Part shown: positions 1 through 10,385 of the stretch, piece by piece
Numbering within the stretch: the stretch's first letter is position 1
How the letters are laid out: every line of letters begins with the position of its first letter
NCBI RefSeq assembly: GCF_008042275.1
Contig: NZ_RDBK01000008.1
Location: 535,154-570,036 of the forward strand
DNA length: 34,883 nucleotides
Direction: 5' to 3'
DNA from: Streptomyces sp. OR43
GTDB taxonomy: Bacteria > Actinomycetota > Actinomycetes > Streptomycetales > Streptomycetaceae
Program-made: the position numbers and the translations under genes
Notes under the pieces: model-generated
Database searches by the model: none
What the model was told of the DNA's origin: nothing
Seen by the model: the letters and a program-made list of their open reading frames with translations, nothing else

Positions 1-220
1 GCAGCAGCCACCCCCTTCCGGAGCGGGCGGGTGGTGCGTACGTGCTGCTGCCGCTGGGCGGGACCATGCGCTCTCCCGGGGAAGGGGACCTGCCGTTGAG
101 GAGGGCGTTGCGCACCCCGGGGTCCACTTCGCGAAGGTAGAGGTGCGTGCGGCGCCCTCGGCCCGCGACACGTGCCACGGCGTGCCCGTTCCGCCGCACG
201 GCCGGTAGTCGCCGCGGGGA
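1..220. other. Left-edge non-coding stretch with an imperfect hairpin
   Basis: I find no convincing gene here. Bases 1-7 pair with 45-51 and bases 8-13 pair with 29-34, giving a bulged hairpin exactly at the left edge of the window. A minus-strand frame stays open from about 145 to base 1 and could be the start of a gene leaving the window, but it has no obvious start codon with a ribosome binding site. Treat as unassigned. Confidence 0.3.
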
Positions 221-247
221 GCCGTTCGCGGCCTCGCCGCGAACGGC
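221..247 (-). terminator. Terminator of the Clp-N domain gene
   Basis: This is a perfect 11-bp inverted repeat (221-231 with 237-247, loop of 5). It lies 10 bases beyond the stop codon of the minus-strand gene ending at 258. There is no clear U-tract, which is usual in Streptomyces. Confidence 0.7.
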
Positions 248-257
248 CCCGGTCCGG

Positions 258-1004
258 TCAGTTCTTCTTCTGCTGTGCGTCGACGATGAGGGTGAGCGCC
301 TCGGTGATGGCCGTCTCCGCGGTGGCCTTGTCGATCCCGAGGCCGGTCAGCAGCCCCGCGCCGTCCTCGTGCTCCAGCAGGGCCAGCAGGATGTGCTCCG
401 TTCCGATGTAGTTGTGCCCCATGCGCAGGGCCTCCCGGAAGGTGAGTTCCAGGGCCTTGCGCGCATCGGCGTTGTACGGGATGAGCTCGGGCACCTCGCC
501 CTCCGCGGCTGCCGGGAGCGCCTGCTCGGCCGCCTGGCGCACGGTGTCCAGGGCGATGCCCTGCGCCTTGATGAACGCCCCCGCGAGGGCCTCCGGCTCG
601 CTGAGCAGCCCCAGCACGATGTGCTCGGTGCCGATCTCGGCGTTGCCGGCGGCGCGCGCCTCGTTCTGCGCGGCCATCACCACGTTCTTCGCGCGCAGCG
701 TGAAGCGGCTGAAGCCCTGGCTGGGGTCGAGTTCGGACAGCTCGCCGGGGTCCTTGGCCACGAACCGCTTCTGGGCGGCCTGCCGGGTCACCCCCATGCT
801 CTTGCCGATCTCCGTCCAGGAGGCGCCGGACCGCCGGGCCTGGTCCACGAAGTGGCCGATCAGGTGGTCGGCGACGTCGCCGAGGTGGTCCGCCGCGATG
901 ACGGCGTCCTGGAGCTGGTCGAGTGCGTCGGGGTGGACCTTCTTGATGGCTGCGATGAGGTCGTCCAGACGGACGGGCTGCGTCATGCCTACGGGATTCG
1001 TCAT
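258..1004 (-). CDS. Clp N-domain protein with HTH (ClpC2-like)
   Basis: A 248-residue protein. Residues about 61-81 look like a helix-turn-helix (WTEIGKSMGVTRQAAQKRF). Residues about 98-240 carry two Clp N-terminal repeats, seen in the phrases GTEHIVLGLL and GTEHILLALL. There is no AAA+ ATPase module, so it is not an unfoldase. It resembles the stand-alone mycobacterial ClpC2, an adaptor-like protein that binds Clp-targeting ligands. The HTH and the paired palindromes immediately upstream suggest that it also represses its own gene (inference). The ATG at 1004 has no Shine-Dalgarno sequence, but it lies exactly where transcription should begin from the promoter at 1011-1039, so a leaderless mRNA is likely. 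An alternative start is the ATG at 986. Confidence is high for the domains and moderate for the role. Confidence 0.85.
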   Translation of the reverse strand: MTNPVGMTQPVRLDDLIAAIKKVHPDALDQLQDAVIAADHLGDVADHLIGHFVDQARRSGASWTEIGKSMGVTRQAAQKRFVAKDPGELSELDPSQGFSRFTLRAKNVVMAAQNEARAAGNAEIGTEHIVLGLLSEPEALAGAFIKAQGIALDTVRQAAEQALPAAAEGEVPELIPYNADARKALELTFREALRMGHNYIGTEHILLALLEHEDGAGLLTGLGIDKATAETAITEALTLIVDAQQKKN

Positions 1005-1005
1005 G

Positions 1006-1024
1006 TGTCAACGGTAGGTTGACA
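1006..1024. promoter_or_regulatory. Proximal palindromic operator of the Clp-N gene
   Basis: This near-perfect palindrome has TGTCAACG and GGTTGACA arms around a 3-base centre. It ends one base before the start codon at 1004. It overlaps the proposed -10 hexamer (minus-strand TACCGT, 1016-1011), so a bound protein would block RNA polymerase. Confidence 0.7.
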
Positions 1025-1033
1025 GTAGGTAGC

Positions 1034-1052
1034 TGTCAACCGAAGGTTGACA
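1034..1052. promoter_or_regulatory. Distal palindromic operator of the Clp-N gene
   Basis: A perfect palindrome, TGTCAACC-N3-GGTTGACA. Its centre is 28 bp from the proximal copy. The minus-strand TTGACA at 1039-1034 within it makes a good -35 element, 17 bp from the TACCGT -10. The facing half-sites of the two copies also pair with each other (1017-1024 with 1034-1041). Confidence 0.75.
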
Positions 1053-1112
1053 TGCGTGCTCGGTGCGCGATCACAGGTGCGACGACCTCCCGGGAACCGC
1101 GTCCCGCAACGA

Positions 1113-1155
1113 CGCAACGCGCCGGCCGACGTTGTTCGTCGGCCGACGCGTTGCG
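1113..1155. terminator. Strong hairpin downstream of the cyclophilin gene
   Basis: The 19-bp arms (1113-1131 and 1137-1155) have one mismatch and a TTGTT loop. The hairpin lies 27 bases past the cyclophilin stop codon and upstream of the Clp-N promoter. It probably terminates the cyclophilin transcript and insulates the next promoter. Confidence 0.75.
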
Positions 1156-1181
1156 GTGAGGTTCGGTGCGGGTGGACCGGG

Positions 1182-1679
1182 TCAGAGCGTCCCGGAGTCG
1201 GCGATGGTGACCTTCGCCTTGGTGCGGCCGCTCTGCGAACCGAGACCCTCGATCTTCGTGACCAGGTCCATGCTCTGCTGGTCGGCGACCTCGCCGAAGA
1301 CCACGTGCTTGCCGTCCAGCCAGGAGGTCACGATGGTCGTGATGAAGAACTGCGAGCCGTTGGAGTTCGGGCCGCTGTTCGCCATCGAGAGGAGGCCGGG
1401 CTTGGTGTGCGCCAGCTTGAAGTTCTCGTCGTCGAACTTCGCGCCGTAGATGCTCTTGCCGCCGGTGCCGTCACCGCGCGTGAAGTCGCCGCCCTGCAGC
1501 ATGAACTCGGGGATGACGCGGTGGAAGGAGGAACCCTTGTAGCCGTAGCCGTGCTCGCCGGTGGCCAGCTGGCGGAAGTTCTCCGCGGTCTTGGGGACCA
1601 CGTCGTCGTACAGGTTGAAGACGATCCGCCCGGCGGGCTCGTCGTTGATGGTGATGTCGAAGTAAACCTTGCTCGTCAT
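1182..1679 (-). CDS. Cyclophilin-type peptidyl-prolyl cis-trans isomerase
   Basis: A 165-residue single-domain cyclophilin that catalyses cis-trans isomerisation of X-Pro bonds during protein folding. It has no signal peptide or membrane segment, so it is cytoplasmic. Family hallmarks are [15 protein letters not shown] with the catalytic arginine, [17 protein letters not shown], and [12 protein letters not shown] with the Trp that contacts cyclosporin. The ATG at 1679 is preceded by AGGATGG about 5 bases away. A longer frame to 1730 adds residues unlike the family. The gene follows the DinB-like gene on the same strand after 130 bases and ends before a strong hairpin. Confidence 0.95.
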   Translation of the reverse strand: MTSKVYFDITINDEPAGRIVFNLYDDVVPKTAENFRQLATGEHGYGYKGSSFHRVIPEFMLQGGDFTRGDGTGGKSIYGAKFDDENFKLAHTKPGLLSMANSGPNSNGSQFFITTIVTSWLDGKHVVFGEVADQQSMDLVTKIEGLGSQSGRTKAKVTIADSGTL

Positions 1680-1808
1680 GGAACCATCCTGACATCTGCC
1701 CGGCCGGACCCGACGGGCGGGCGCGTCCAAACACCGCTCACGAGTGAGGGCCGGGGGCCTGTGGTCGACACCCTGCCCGGGGCGCCCGCCCCGCCGTGCC
1801 CCGCACCG

Positions 1809-2321
1809 TCACACCCCCGTGTGGCCGTCGATCCGCTCCCGCAGCAGGTCGGCGTGGCCGCTGTGGCGGGCGTACTCACCGATCATGTGCGTGTAGATCC
1901 ACCGCAGATTCACCTCGCCGCCCATGAACGGGGCCGTGTCCTCCAGTGACCGTGCGGCGCAGTTGGCCCGGGACACGGCGATCTCCTCCTGCCAGCGCGC
2001 GCAGGCTCCCGCGAAGGTCTCGTCCCCGGAGAGCTCGAACCCTCCGTCATGGCCCTCGGTCTTGGCCGGTCCTCCATGCGCGGGCGGGACGTCCTCGCCG
2101 GTCAGCACCCGGCGGAACCAGTTCCGCTCGACCTCGGTGAGGTGCTGGACGAGTCCCATCAAGGTCAGCGTCGACGGTGCCACGGAGGTCTCACGCACCT
2201 GCTGGTCGGTGAGGCCCTCGCACTTCATCGCCACGGTGGCCCGGTAGAAGTCGAGCCAGGAGGCCAGGTTCGTTCGTTCGTCGGCGTTCAGGGGCGGCAT
2301 CGGCCGTTCGGTGTGCGTCAT
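1809..2321 (-). CDS. DinB/DUF664 family protein
   Basis: A 170-residue four-helix-bundle protein of the DinB/DUF664 group, many of which are thiol- or mycothiol-dependent enzymes with a metal site. Candidate metal ligands are the His in VQHLTEVERNWF and the His pair in EYARHSGHADLLRE, the usual three-histidine pattern. The exact reaction cannot be read from the sequence. I prefer the ATG at 2321 (MTHTERP), because the ATG at 2339 adds six residues outside the domain. Neither start has a strong ribosome binding site. It lies 66 bases from the end of the LysR-like gene, on the same strand. Confidence 0.85.
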   Translation of the reverse strand: MTHTERPMPPLNADERTNLASWLDFYRATVAMKCEGLTDQQVRETSVAPSTLTLMGLVQHLTEVERNWFRRVLTGEDVPPAHGGPAKTEGHDGGFELSGDETFAGACARWQEEIAVSRANCAARSLEDTAPFMGGEVNLRWIYTHMIGEYARHSGHADLLRERIDGHTGV

Positions 2322-2387
2322 GATCACCGATGCTGCCATGAGGGTCTGACATCGAGCCGCCGCGACGTCACCCCGCGGCCCCGCGGC

Positions 2388-3206
2388 CTACGGCCGCCGT
2401 CGGGGCTTGCCGCGCTTCGCGCCGGCGGCCCCCTTGGCGCCGCGGGCGCCCTTCGCTCCCTTGGCTCCGCCCGAACCGCCACGGGAGTTCTTCCCCGCCG
2501 ACGAACCGGACGCGGGCTTGCGCCCGGCGCCGCTCCCGTCGGTGCGCTTCGCCTTGGCCTTTGCCTTTGCCTTCGGCTGTTCGGCGGGCGCCGTGCCGCG
2601 GCCCCGGGAACTGTTCACGGTCCGTCCGCGGACGATCCCGATGAAGTCCTCCACCAGGTCGGTGGTCCTGTCCTCGGGCCAGGACAGGGCGATCCGCGAC
2701 TCCGGGGCTTCCGACAGCGGACGGTAGGTGAGGTCCTTGCGGTGGTGCAGCCGGGCGAGTGACTGCGGAACGGCGAGGACACCGATCCCGGCGGCCACCA
2801 GCTCGATGGCGTCGGCCGTCGTGGCCGGGCGCTCGATCGCGGGCTTGCCGGGGAGCTCCTCCCAGCCGAGGGTGTCGTCGAGCGGATGCAGCACGATGTC
2901 GTCGGCCAGCTCCGCGAGCGAGACCTGGTCGACCGCCGCCGCCACGTGGTCCTTGGGGATCACGACCACGGTCTGCTCGGTGTAGAGCGGGATCGCGCTG
3001 AGGTCCGCCCCGTCGACCGGCAGCCGTACGAAGCCCGCGTCGGCCTCGCCGGCGCGCAGCAGGGCCGGCGCCTCGGCGGCGGGCACCGCGACGAGCGTCA
3101 GGGGGATGTCCGGCAGGCGCTCGTTCCAGATCCGCACCCACTTGGTGGGTGTCACCCCGGGGACGTACGCGAGCCGGAATGAAGGGGATGCTTCCGAGCC
3201 TGTCAC
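2388..3206 (-). CDS. LysR-type effector-binding domain protein without HTH, basic tail
   Basis: A 272-residue protein. Residues about 8-190 match the substrate-binding half of LysR regulators, but the N-terminal winged helix is absent: the protein begins directly with FRLAYVPGV. Residues about 195-272 are a low-complexity basic tail rich in Lys, Ala, Gly and Arg, with KAKAKAKAKR and GAKGAKGARGAKG, resembling histone H1-like or nucleoid-protein tails. The GTG at 3206 is chosen because the domain starts immediately after it. The gene is divergent from the DUF5997 gene with 58 bases between them, so they may share a control region. Whether it binds DNA through the tail, senses a ligand, or partners with a separate protein is unknown. 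Confidence 0.8.
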   Translation of the reverse strand: MTGSEASPSFRLAYVPGVTPTKWVRIWNERLPDIPLTLVAVPAAEAPALLRAGEADAGFVRLPVDGADLSAIPLYTEQTVVVIPKDHVAAAVDQVSLAELADDIVLHPLDDTLGWEELPGKPAIERPATTADAIELVAAGIGVLAVPQSLARLHHRKDLTYRPLSEAPESRIALSWPEDRTTDLVEDFIGIVRGRTVNSSRGRGTAPAEQPKAKAKAKAKRTDGSGAGRKPASGSSAGKNSRGGSGGAKGAKGARGAKGAAGAKRGKPRRRP

Positions 3207-3264
3207 CCCGCCAGGTTACCGGTCGTGGTCAGAGGTGGCGCACACGCTCGATACTCTTGACCTC

Positions 3265-3654
3265 ATGACGTCGCACCAGACCACCCAGACCATGAAGCCC
3301 GCGACCGCGGCGAAGAAACTGGGTGTGTACCTCGAGGCCACCCCCACCGAGTTCCAGGAGGGTGTCGTCTCGCGCGCCGAGCTGGCGGCCCTCCAGACCG
3401 ATCCGCCCGAGTGGCTGCAGGAACTGCGGCGCAACGGCCCGCACCCGCGGCCGGTGGTGGCGTCCAAGCTGGGCGTCTCCATCTCCGGCCTCGCCCGCGG
3501 GGGAGTCACGGACGCCCTCACCACGGAGCAGATCGACGCGCTGAAGCAGGACAACCCCGAGTGGCTGCAGAAGGAGCGCGCCACCCAGGCGGAGGTCCGG
3601 AAGGAAACCGTACGCATCAAGGAGCGGAACGCGGAGCGCAAGGACGCCTCCTAG
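3265..3654 (+). CDS. DUF5997 family protein
   Basis: A 129-residue conserved actinobacterial protein of unknown function, which I recognise as DUF5997-like. It contains two related segments, each ending in a PEWLQ motif, at about residues 45-55 and 90-100. This suggests an internal duplication. The C terminus is charged (VRKETVRIKERNAERKDAS). No signal peptide or membrane segment is seen. The ATG at 3265 has no Shine-Dalgarno sequence, but TACTCT lies at 3252-3257, at the distance expected for a leaderless transcript. It is divergent from the LysR-like gene, a pairing that may be functional. Confidence 0.8.
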   Translation: MTSHQTTQTMKPATAAKKLGVYLEATPTEFQEGVVSRAELAALQTDPPEWLQELRRNGPHPRPVVASKLGVSISGLARGGVTDALTTEQIDALKQDNPEWLQKERATQAEVRKETVRIKERNAERKDAS

Positions 3655-3677
3655 CGTTCGCCACCCCGAAGTCCGCC

Positions 3678-3723
3678 GTGGGCGGTCTCCGTCTTCTCGC
3701 AGCCCGGGACGGAGGCCGCCCAC
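3678..3723 (+). terminator. Terminator after the DUF5997 gene
   Basis: A 16-bp stem (3678-3693 with 3708-3723, one G-T pair, 14-base loop), 24 bases after the stop codon. Confidence 0.7.
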
Positions 3724-3764
3724 GCGTCGTTTCCGCGCCGGGTCCGACGGCCCGGAAAACCGGG

Positions 3765-3792
3765 TGACGGCCCACCGGGCCCCGCGTACCTT
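3765..3792 (+). promoter_or_regulatory. Candidate promoter of the ABC-F leader transcript
   Basis: TGACGG (3765-3770) and TACCTT (3787-3792) are separated by 16 bases. The predicted start of transcription is at 3799-3800, the first base of the tiny ORF at 3800. The run GGAAAACC just upstream is the only AT-rich patch nearby and could be relevant to WhiB7/WblC-type activation (speculative). Confidence 0.5.
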
Positions 3793-3799
3793 GGTCCGT

Positions 3800-3814
3800 A
3801 TGGGAACGCTGTGA
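3800..3814 (+). CDS. Leaderless 4-codon uORF (MGTL) before the ABC-F gene
   Basis: ATG-GGA-ACG-CTG-TGA. It has no Shine-Dalgarno sequence and begins where transcription is predicted to start, so initiation would be on a leaderless mRNA. It ends 9 bases before the first stem of the hairpins at 3824-3878. A drug-stalled ribosome here would cover the base of that stem. This is the arrangement used for ribosome-mediated attenuation of antibiotic-resistance ABC-F genes. That it is translated is inference. Confidence 0.45.
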   Translation: MGTL

Positions 3815-3823
3815 TCGCCCCGC

Positions 3824-3878
3824 CCACGACCGCGTAGAGCTCCGCTCCGCCGTCGTGGTGCCGATTCGTCCACGAATC
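3824..3878 (+). promoter_or_regulatory. Attenuator-like leader with mutually exclusive hairpins
   Basis: Stem A pairs CCACGAC (3824-3830) with GTCGTGG (3852-3858) and contains two further nested helices (3832-3834/3848-3850 and 3837-3840/3844-3847). Stem B pairs GATTCGT (3863-3869) with ACGAATC (3872-3878) and is followed by CGTTCT. TCGTGG of stem A (3853-3858) can instead pair with CCACGA (3870-3875) of stem B, which would dissolve both. This gives a switch between two folds directly before the ABC-F start. Confidence 0.55.
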
Positions 3879-3914
3879 CGTTCTGTCGGCGCGGCCGGGA
3901 ACAGGGGCTCATTC

Positions 3915-5561
3915 ATGCACCCATCACACTCCGCACAACTCTCTCTGCACGGCGTCACCAAGCGTTACGGCGAGCGCACCGTGCTGCACCACATCTCCTT
4001 CAGCCTCGCCCCCGGGGAGAAGGCCGGCGTCGTCGGCGACAACGGGGCCGGCAAGTCCACCCTGCTCCGTCTTCTCGCCGGCGAGGAGACGCCCGACGCG
4101 GGCGAGGTGTCCGTCGTCTCGCCCGGCGGTACGGGCTATCTCGCCCAGGCCATCGGGCTGACCCCGCACGCCACCGTCCAGGACGCTGTGGACGCGGCAC
4201 TGGGCGAACTGCGCGCGCTCGAGGCGGAGCTTCGCCGGGCCGGGTCCGCGCTGGCCGTAGCCTCGGCCGGACCGGAACTCGACGCGGCCCTCGCCGCGTA
4301 CGCACGCCTGACCGAGCAGTACGAAGCACGAGACGGCTACGGCGCCGACACCCGGGTGGACACCGCGATGCACGGGCTCGGACTGCCACGGCTTTCCAGG
4401 GACCGGCCGCTGGGAACGCTCTCCGGCGGCGAGCGGTCCCGGCTGGCCCTGGCCGCGACGCTCGCGTCCCGCCCGGAACTGCTGCTGCTGGACGAGCCGA
4501 CCAACGATCTCGACGACCGGGCGGTGGGCTGGCTGGAGGACCATCTGCGGGCCCACCGCGGAACGGTCGTCGCGGTCACCCACGACCGCGTCTTCCTGGA
4601 GCGGATCACCAGCACGGTCCTGGAGGTCGAAGGCGGCCGGGTCTCCCGCCACGGCGACGGCTACGCCGGATACCTCACGGCCAAGGCCACCGAACGCCGG
4701 CGACGCCAGGAGCGGTACGACCGGTGGCGGGCCGAACTCGGCCGAGGCCGCGGGCTCACCGAGTCCAACGCCGCCCGCCTGCGGGCCATCCCGCGCAAGC
4801 TGACGAAGCCCGGCTCCGGGGCCGGCGCGTTCCGCGCGCGCGGGCGCGCCCACGGTGCGATGAGCCGTATCCGTAACGCGAAGGAGCGCGTCGAGCGGCT
4901 CACCGCGAACCCGGTGACACCGCCGCCGGACCCGCTGGCGTTCACGGCCCGCATCGCCACCGCGGCCGGCCCCGGCGAGGCACCCGCCGCGGTCCTGGAG
5001 GACGTGGTCGTCAAGGACCGGCTGACGGTGCCGGAGCTGCGCATTGCTCCGGCCGAGCGCGTGCTGGTCACCGGCCCCAACGGCGCGGGCAAGAGCACGC
5101 TGTTGCGGGTCCTGGCCGGGGAACTCGTCCCGGACACGGGCGTGGTGGCCGTCGCCGGGCGGGTGGGACACCTGCGGCAGGAGGAGACGCCGTGGCCGCC
5201 GGACCTGAGCGTGCCGGAGGCCTTCGCCCACGGCCGCCCCGGAGACCGGGACGAGCACGCCGACCGGCTGCTGTCGCTGGGCCTGTTCGAGCCGGACGCC
5301 CTGCGGTTGCGCGTCGGGGACCTCTCGTACGGCCAGCGGCGGCGTATCGAACTCGCCCGGCTGGTCAGCGAACCGGTGGACCTGCTCCTGCTGGACGAGC
5401 CGACCAACCACCTCTCGCCCGCGCTCGTCGAAGAGCTGGAGGCGGCGCTGACCGGCTACGCGGGGGCGCTGGTGCTGGTCACCCACGACCGCCGGATGCG
5501 GGCGCGGTTCAGCGGCACCCGGCTGGAGTTGAGCAAGGGCGCGGTCACCGGCGCGCTCTGA
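3915..5561 (+). CDS. ABC-F family ATPase, probable antibiotic-resistance ribosome protection factor
   Basis: A 548-residue protein with two ATP-binding cassettes and no membrane segments, the ABC-F layout. The first cassette has Walker A GDNGAGKST (residues 41-49), signature LSGGERSRL (about 169), and Walker B LLLLDEPTND. The second has GPNGAGKST (about 387), LSYGQRRRI and LLLLDEPTNH. The long Arg-rich interdomain linker (about 255-340) is the segment that reaches the ribosomal P-site/peptidyl-transferase region in resistance-type ABC-F proteins. The family dislodges ribosome-targeting drugs or signals their presence; the drug cannot be read from the sequence. The ATG at 3915 begins just before the first cassette. 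The leader at 3765-3914 suggests drug-responsive attenuation. It is followed by rox on the same strand. Confidence 0.92.
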   Translation: MHPSHSAQLSLHGVTKRYGERTVLHHISFSLAPGEKAGVVGDNGAGKSTLLRLLAGEETPDAGEVSVVSPGGTGYLAQAIGLTPHATVQDAVDAALGELRALEAELRRAGSALAVASAGPELDAALAAYARLTEQYEARDGYGADTRVDTAMHGLGLPRLSRDRPLGTLSGGERSRLALAATLASRPELLLLDEPTNDLDDRAVGWLEDHLRAHRGTVVAVTHDRVFLERITSTVLEVEGGRVSRHGDGYAGYLTAKATERRRRQERYDRWRAELGRGRGLTESNAARLRAIPRKLTKPGSGAGAFRARGRAHGAMSRIRNAKERVERLTANPVTPPPDPLAFTARIATAAGPGEAPAAVLEDVVVKDRLTVPELRIAPAERVLVTGPNGAGKSTLLRVLAGELVPDTGVVAVAGRVGHLRQEETPWPPDLSVPEAFAHGRPGDRDEHADRLLSLGLFEPDALRLRVGDLSYGQRRRIELARLVSEPVDLLLLDEPTNHLSPALVEELEAALTGYAGALVLVTHDRRMRARFSGTRLELSKGAVTGAL

Positions 5562-5572
5562 GAAAACAAAAG

Positions 5573-5597
5573 GGCAAGGAGCGCGATGCTCCCTGCC
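5573..5597 (+). terminator. Candidate terminator after the ABC-F gene
   Basis: A hairpin of GGCA-A-GGAGC (5573-5582) and GCTCC-C-TGCC (5588-5597) with a 5-base loop and one A-C mismatch, 11 bases after the stop codon. It would separate ABC-F transcription from rox. Confidence 0.55.
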
Positions 5598-5611
5598 GGT
5601 TTCAAGATATA

Positions 5612-5648
5612 GCGCACCGGGGGCCTTGCGGCAAGGCCCCCGGTGCGC
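5612..5648. promoter_or_regulatory. Rifamycin-associated element (RAE)-like palindrome
   Basis: A perfect inverted repeat with 18-bp arms (5612-5629 and 5631-5648) around a single G. The centre CTTGCGGCAAG is, from memory, the core of the published rifamycin-associated element, a palindrome found upstream of rifamycin-inactivating genes. It lies 54 bases before the rox start. TTGCGG within it (5626-5631) could serve as a -35, with CAGAAT at 5651-5656 as the -10, though 19 bp apart. The outer arms extend beyond the RAE I recall, so the element could also fold as a strong RNA hairpin. Confidence 0.8.
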
Positions 5649-5690
5649 AGCAGAATGACCGGCCACGGCTGGAGTCCGCTGCTTTCTTGA

Positions 5691-7145
<1,455 letters not shown>

Positions 7146-7151
7146 GTCCGG

Positions 7152-7203
7152 CCCGCCCCCGCCGGGCGCCGGTGTCCCGCCCCCGGTGCCCGGCGGGGGC
7201 GGG
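7152..7203. terminator. Bidirectional terminator between rox and the lipase gene
   Basis: A 21-bp stem (7152-7172 with 7183-7203, one G-T pair, 10-base loop) in the gap between two convergent genes. Confidence 0.8.
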
Positions 7204-7232
7204 GACGGGACATGTCCGGTCCGTACGGCGCT

Positions 7233-7973
7233 TCAGGAGGCGACGAAGCGCGCGATCTGGCCCAGCACGATCGTGTCCGCCAGGTACCCGATGTGGGTCT
7301 GGCAGAGCACGTTGTTGTTCGTCGCTCCGCTCAGCCGGGTGCTGGTGTACGGGAGGATGACGCCGTCGCACGCGGAGTACCAGGTGGCGTACTTGGTGTC
7401 GCCCGGCGTCTCGTCACCGGCGCTGATCTGGGAGATGAAGGAGGATCCCGGGTACATCTGCTGACAGGTCGTGTAGATCAGGCAGGCACCGGCGAACGTC
7501 GTTCCGTGGTTCGCGCCGGCGATGGACGCGAGGTGGCTGACGCTGGTGTGGCCGCCCAGGACCTTCAGGTAGTACTGGCTGACCAGGCCGCCCATCGAGT
7601 GGTTGACGATCGCGACCTTGCTCGCACCGGTCTGCGACTTCACGTTGTTGACGAAGGTCGCCAGGCCCTGGGCGTTGGTGATGTTGTTGCCGTACGAGTT
7701 GTACTCGTAGGCGAAGAGCTTCGAGCTCGACCAGCCGTTGAGCTGGAAGACGCTCCTGGCGGTGACCCAGTTGGAGGCGTTGCCGGTGTACCCGTGGACG
7801 AAGACGACCGGGGTGCTGGTCGACAGCGGCTGAACGGCTGCCTGCGCGGACTGCGCCGTCGAGGCGGCCCGGGGCTCGGCCGCACCGGCCGCCGACGTCG
7901 AGCCGAACAGGGTGAACGCGACCGTGACGGCCGCGAGAACGCCGAGAAGCCGGCGGGGTGAACGACGACGCAT
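7233..7973 (-). CDS. Secreted class 2 lipase/esterase
   Basis: A 246-residue alpha/beta hydrolase. Residues 1 to about 32 are a Sec signal (RRR, a hydrophobic core, then AAGAA). The mature part resembles the Bacillus LipA/Streptomyces class 2 lipase family. It has oxyanion segment FVHGYTGN, nucleophile elbow NHSMGG (Asn replaces the usual Gly or Ala at the first position), probable acid Asp in ACDGVILPY, and His in QTHIGYL. Four cysteines late in the protein could form disulfides. It likely hydrolyses extracellular ester lipids. The start at 7973 has AGGAG about 8 bases upstream. Confidence 0.9.
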   Translation of the reverse strand: MRRRSPRRLLGVLAAVTVAFTLFGSTSAAGAAEPRAASTAQSAQAAVQPLSTSTPVVFVHGYTGNASNWVTARSVFQLNGWSSSKLFAYEYNSYGNNITNAQGLATFVNNVKSQTGASKVAIVNHSMGGLVSQYYLKVLGGHTSVSHLASIAGANHGTTFAGACLIYTTCQQMYPGSSFISQISAGDETPGDTKYATWYSACDGVILPYTSTRLSGATNNNVLCQTHIGYLADTIVLGQIARFVAS

Positions 7974-8055
7974 GGGGCACTCCTGACAGGGGTGTGGGGA
8001 TGCGGATGCCTGCTTGGATCAGGGTCGGGGCGCGGGGCTCGGGCGGCATCGGTGA

Positions 8056-10381
<2,326 letters not shown>

Positions 10382-10385
<4 letters not shown>

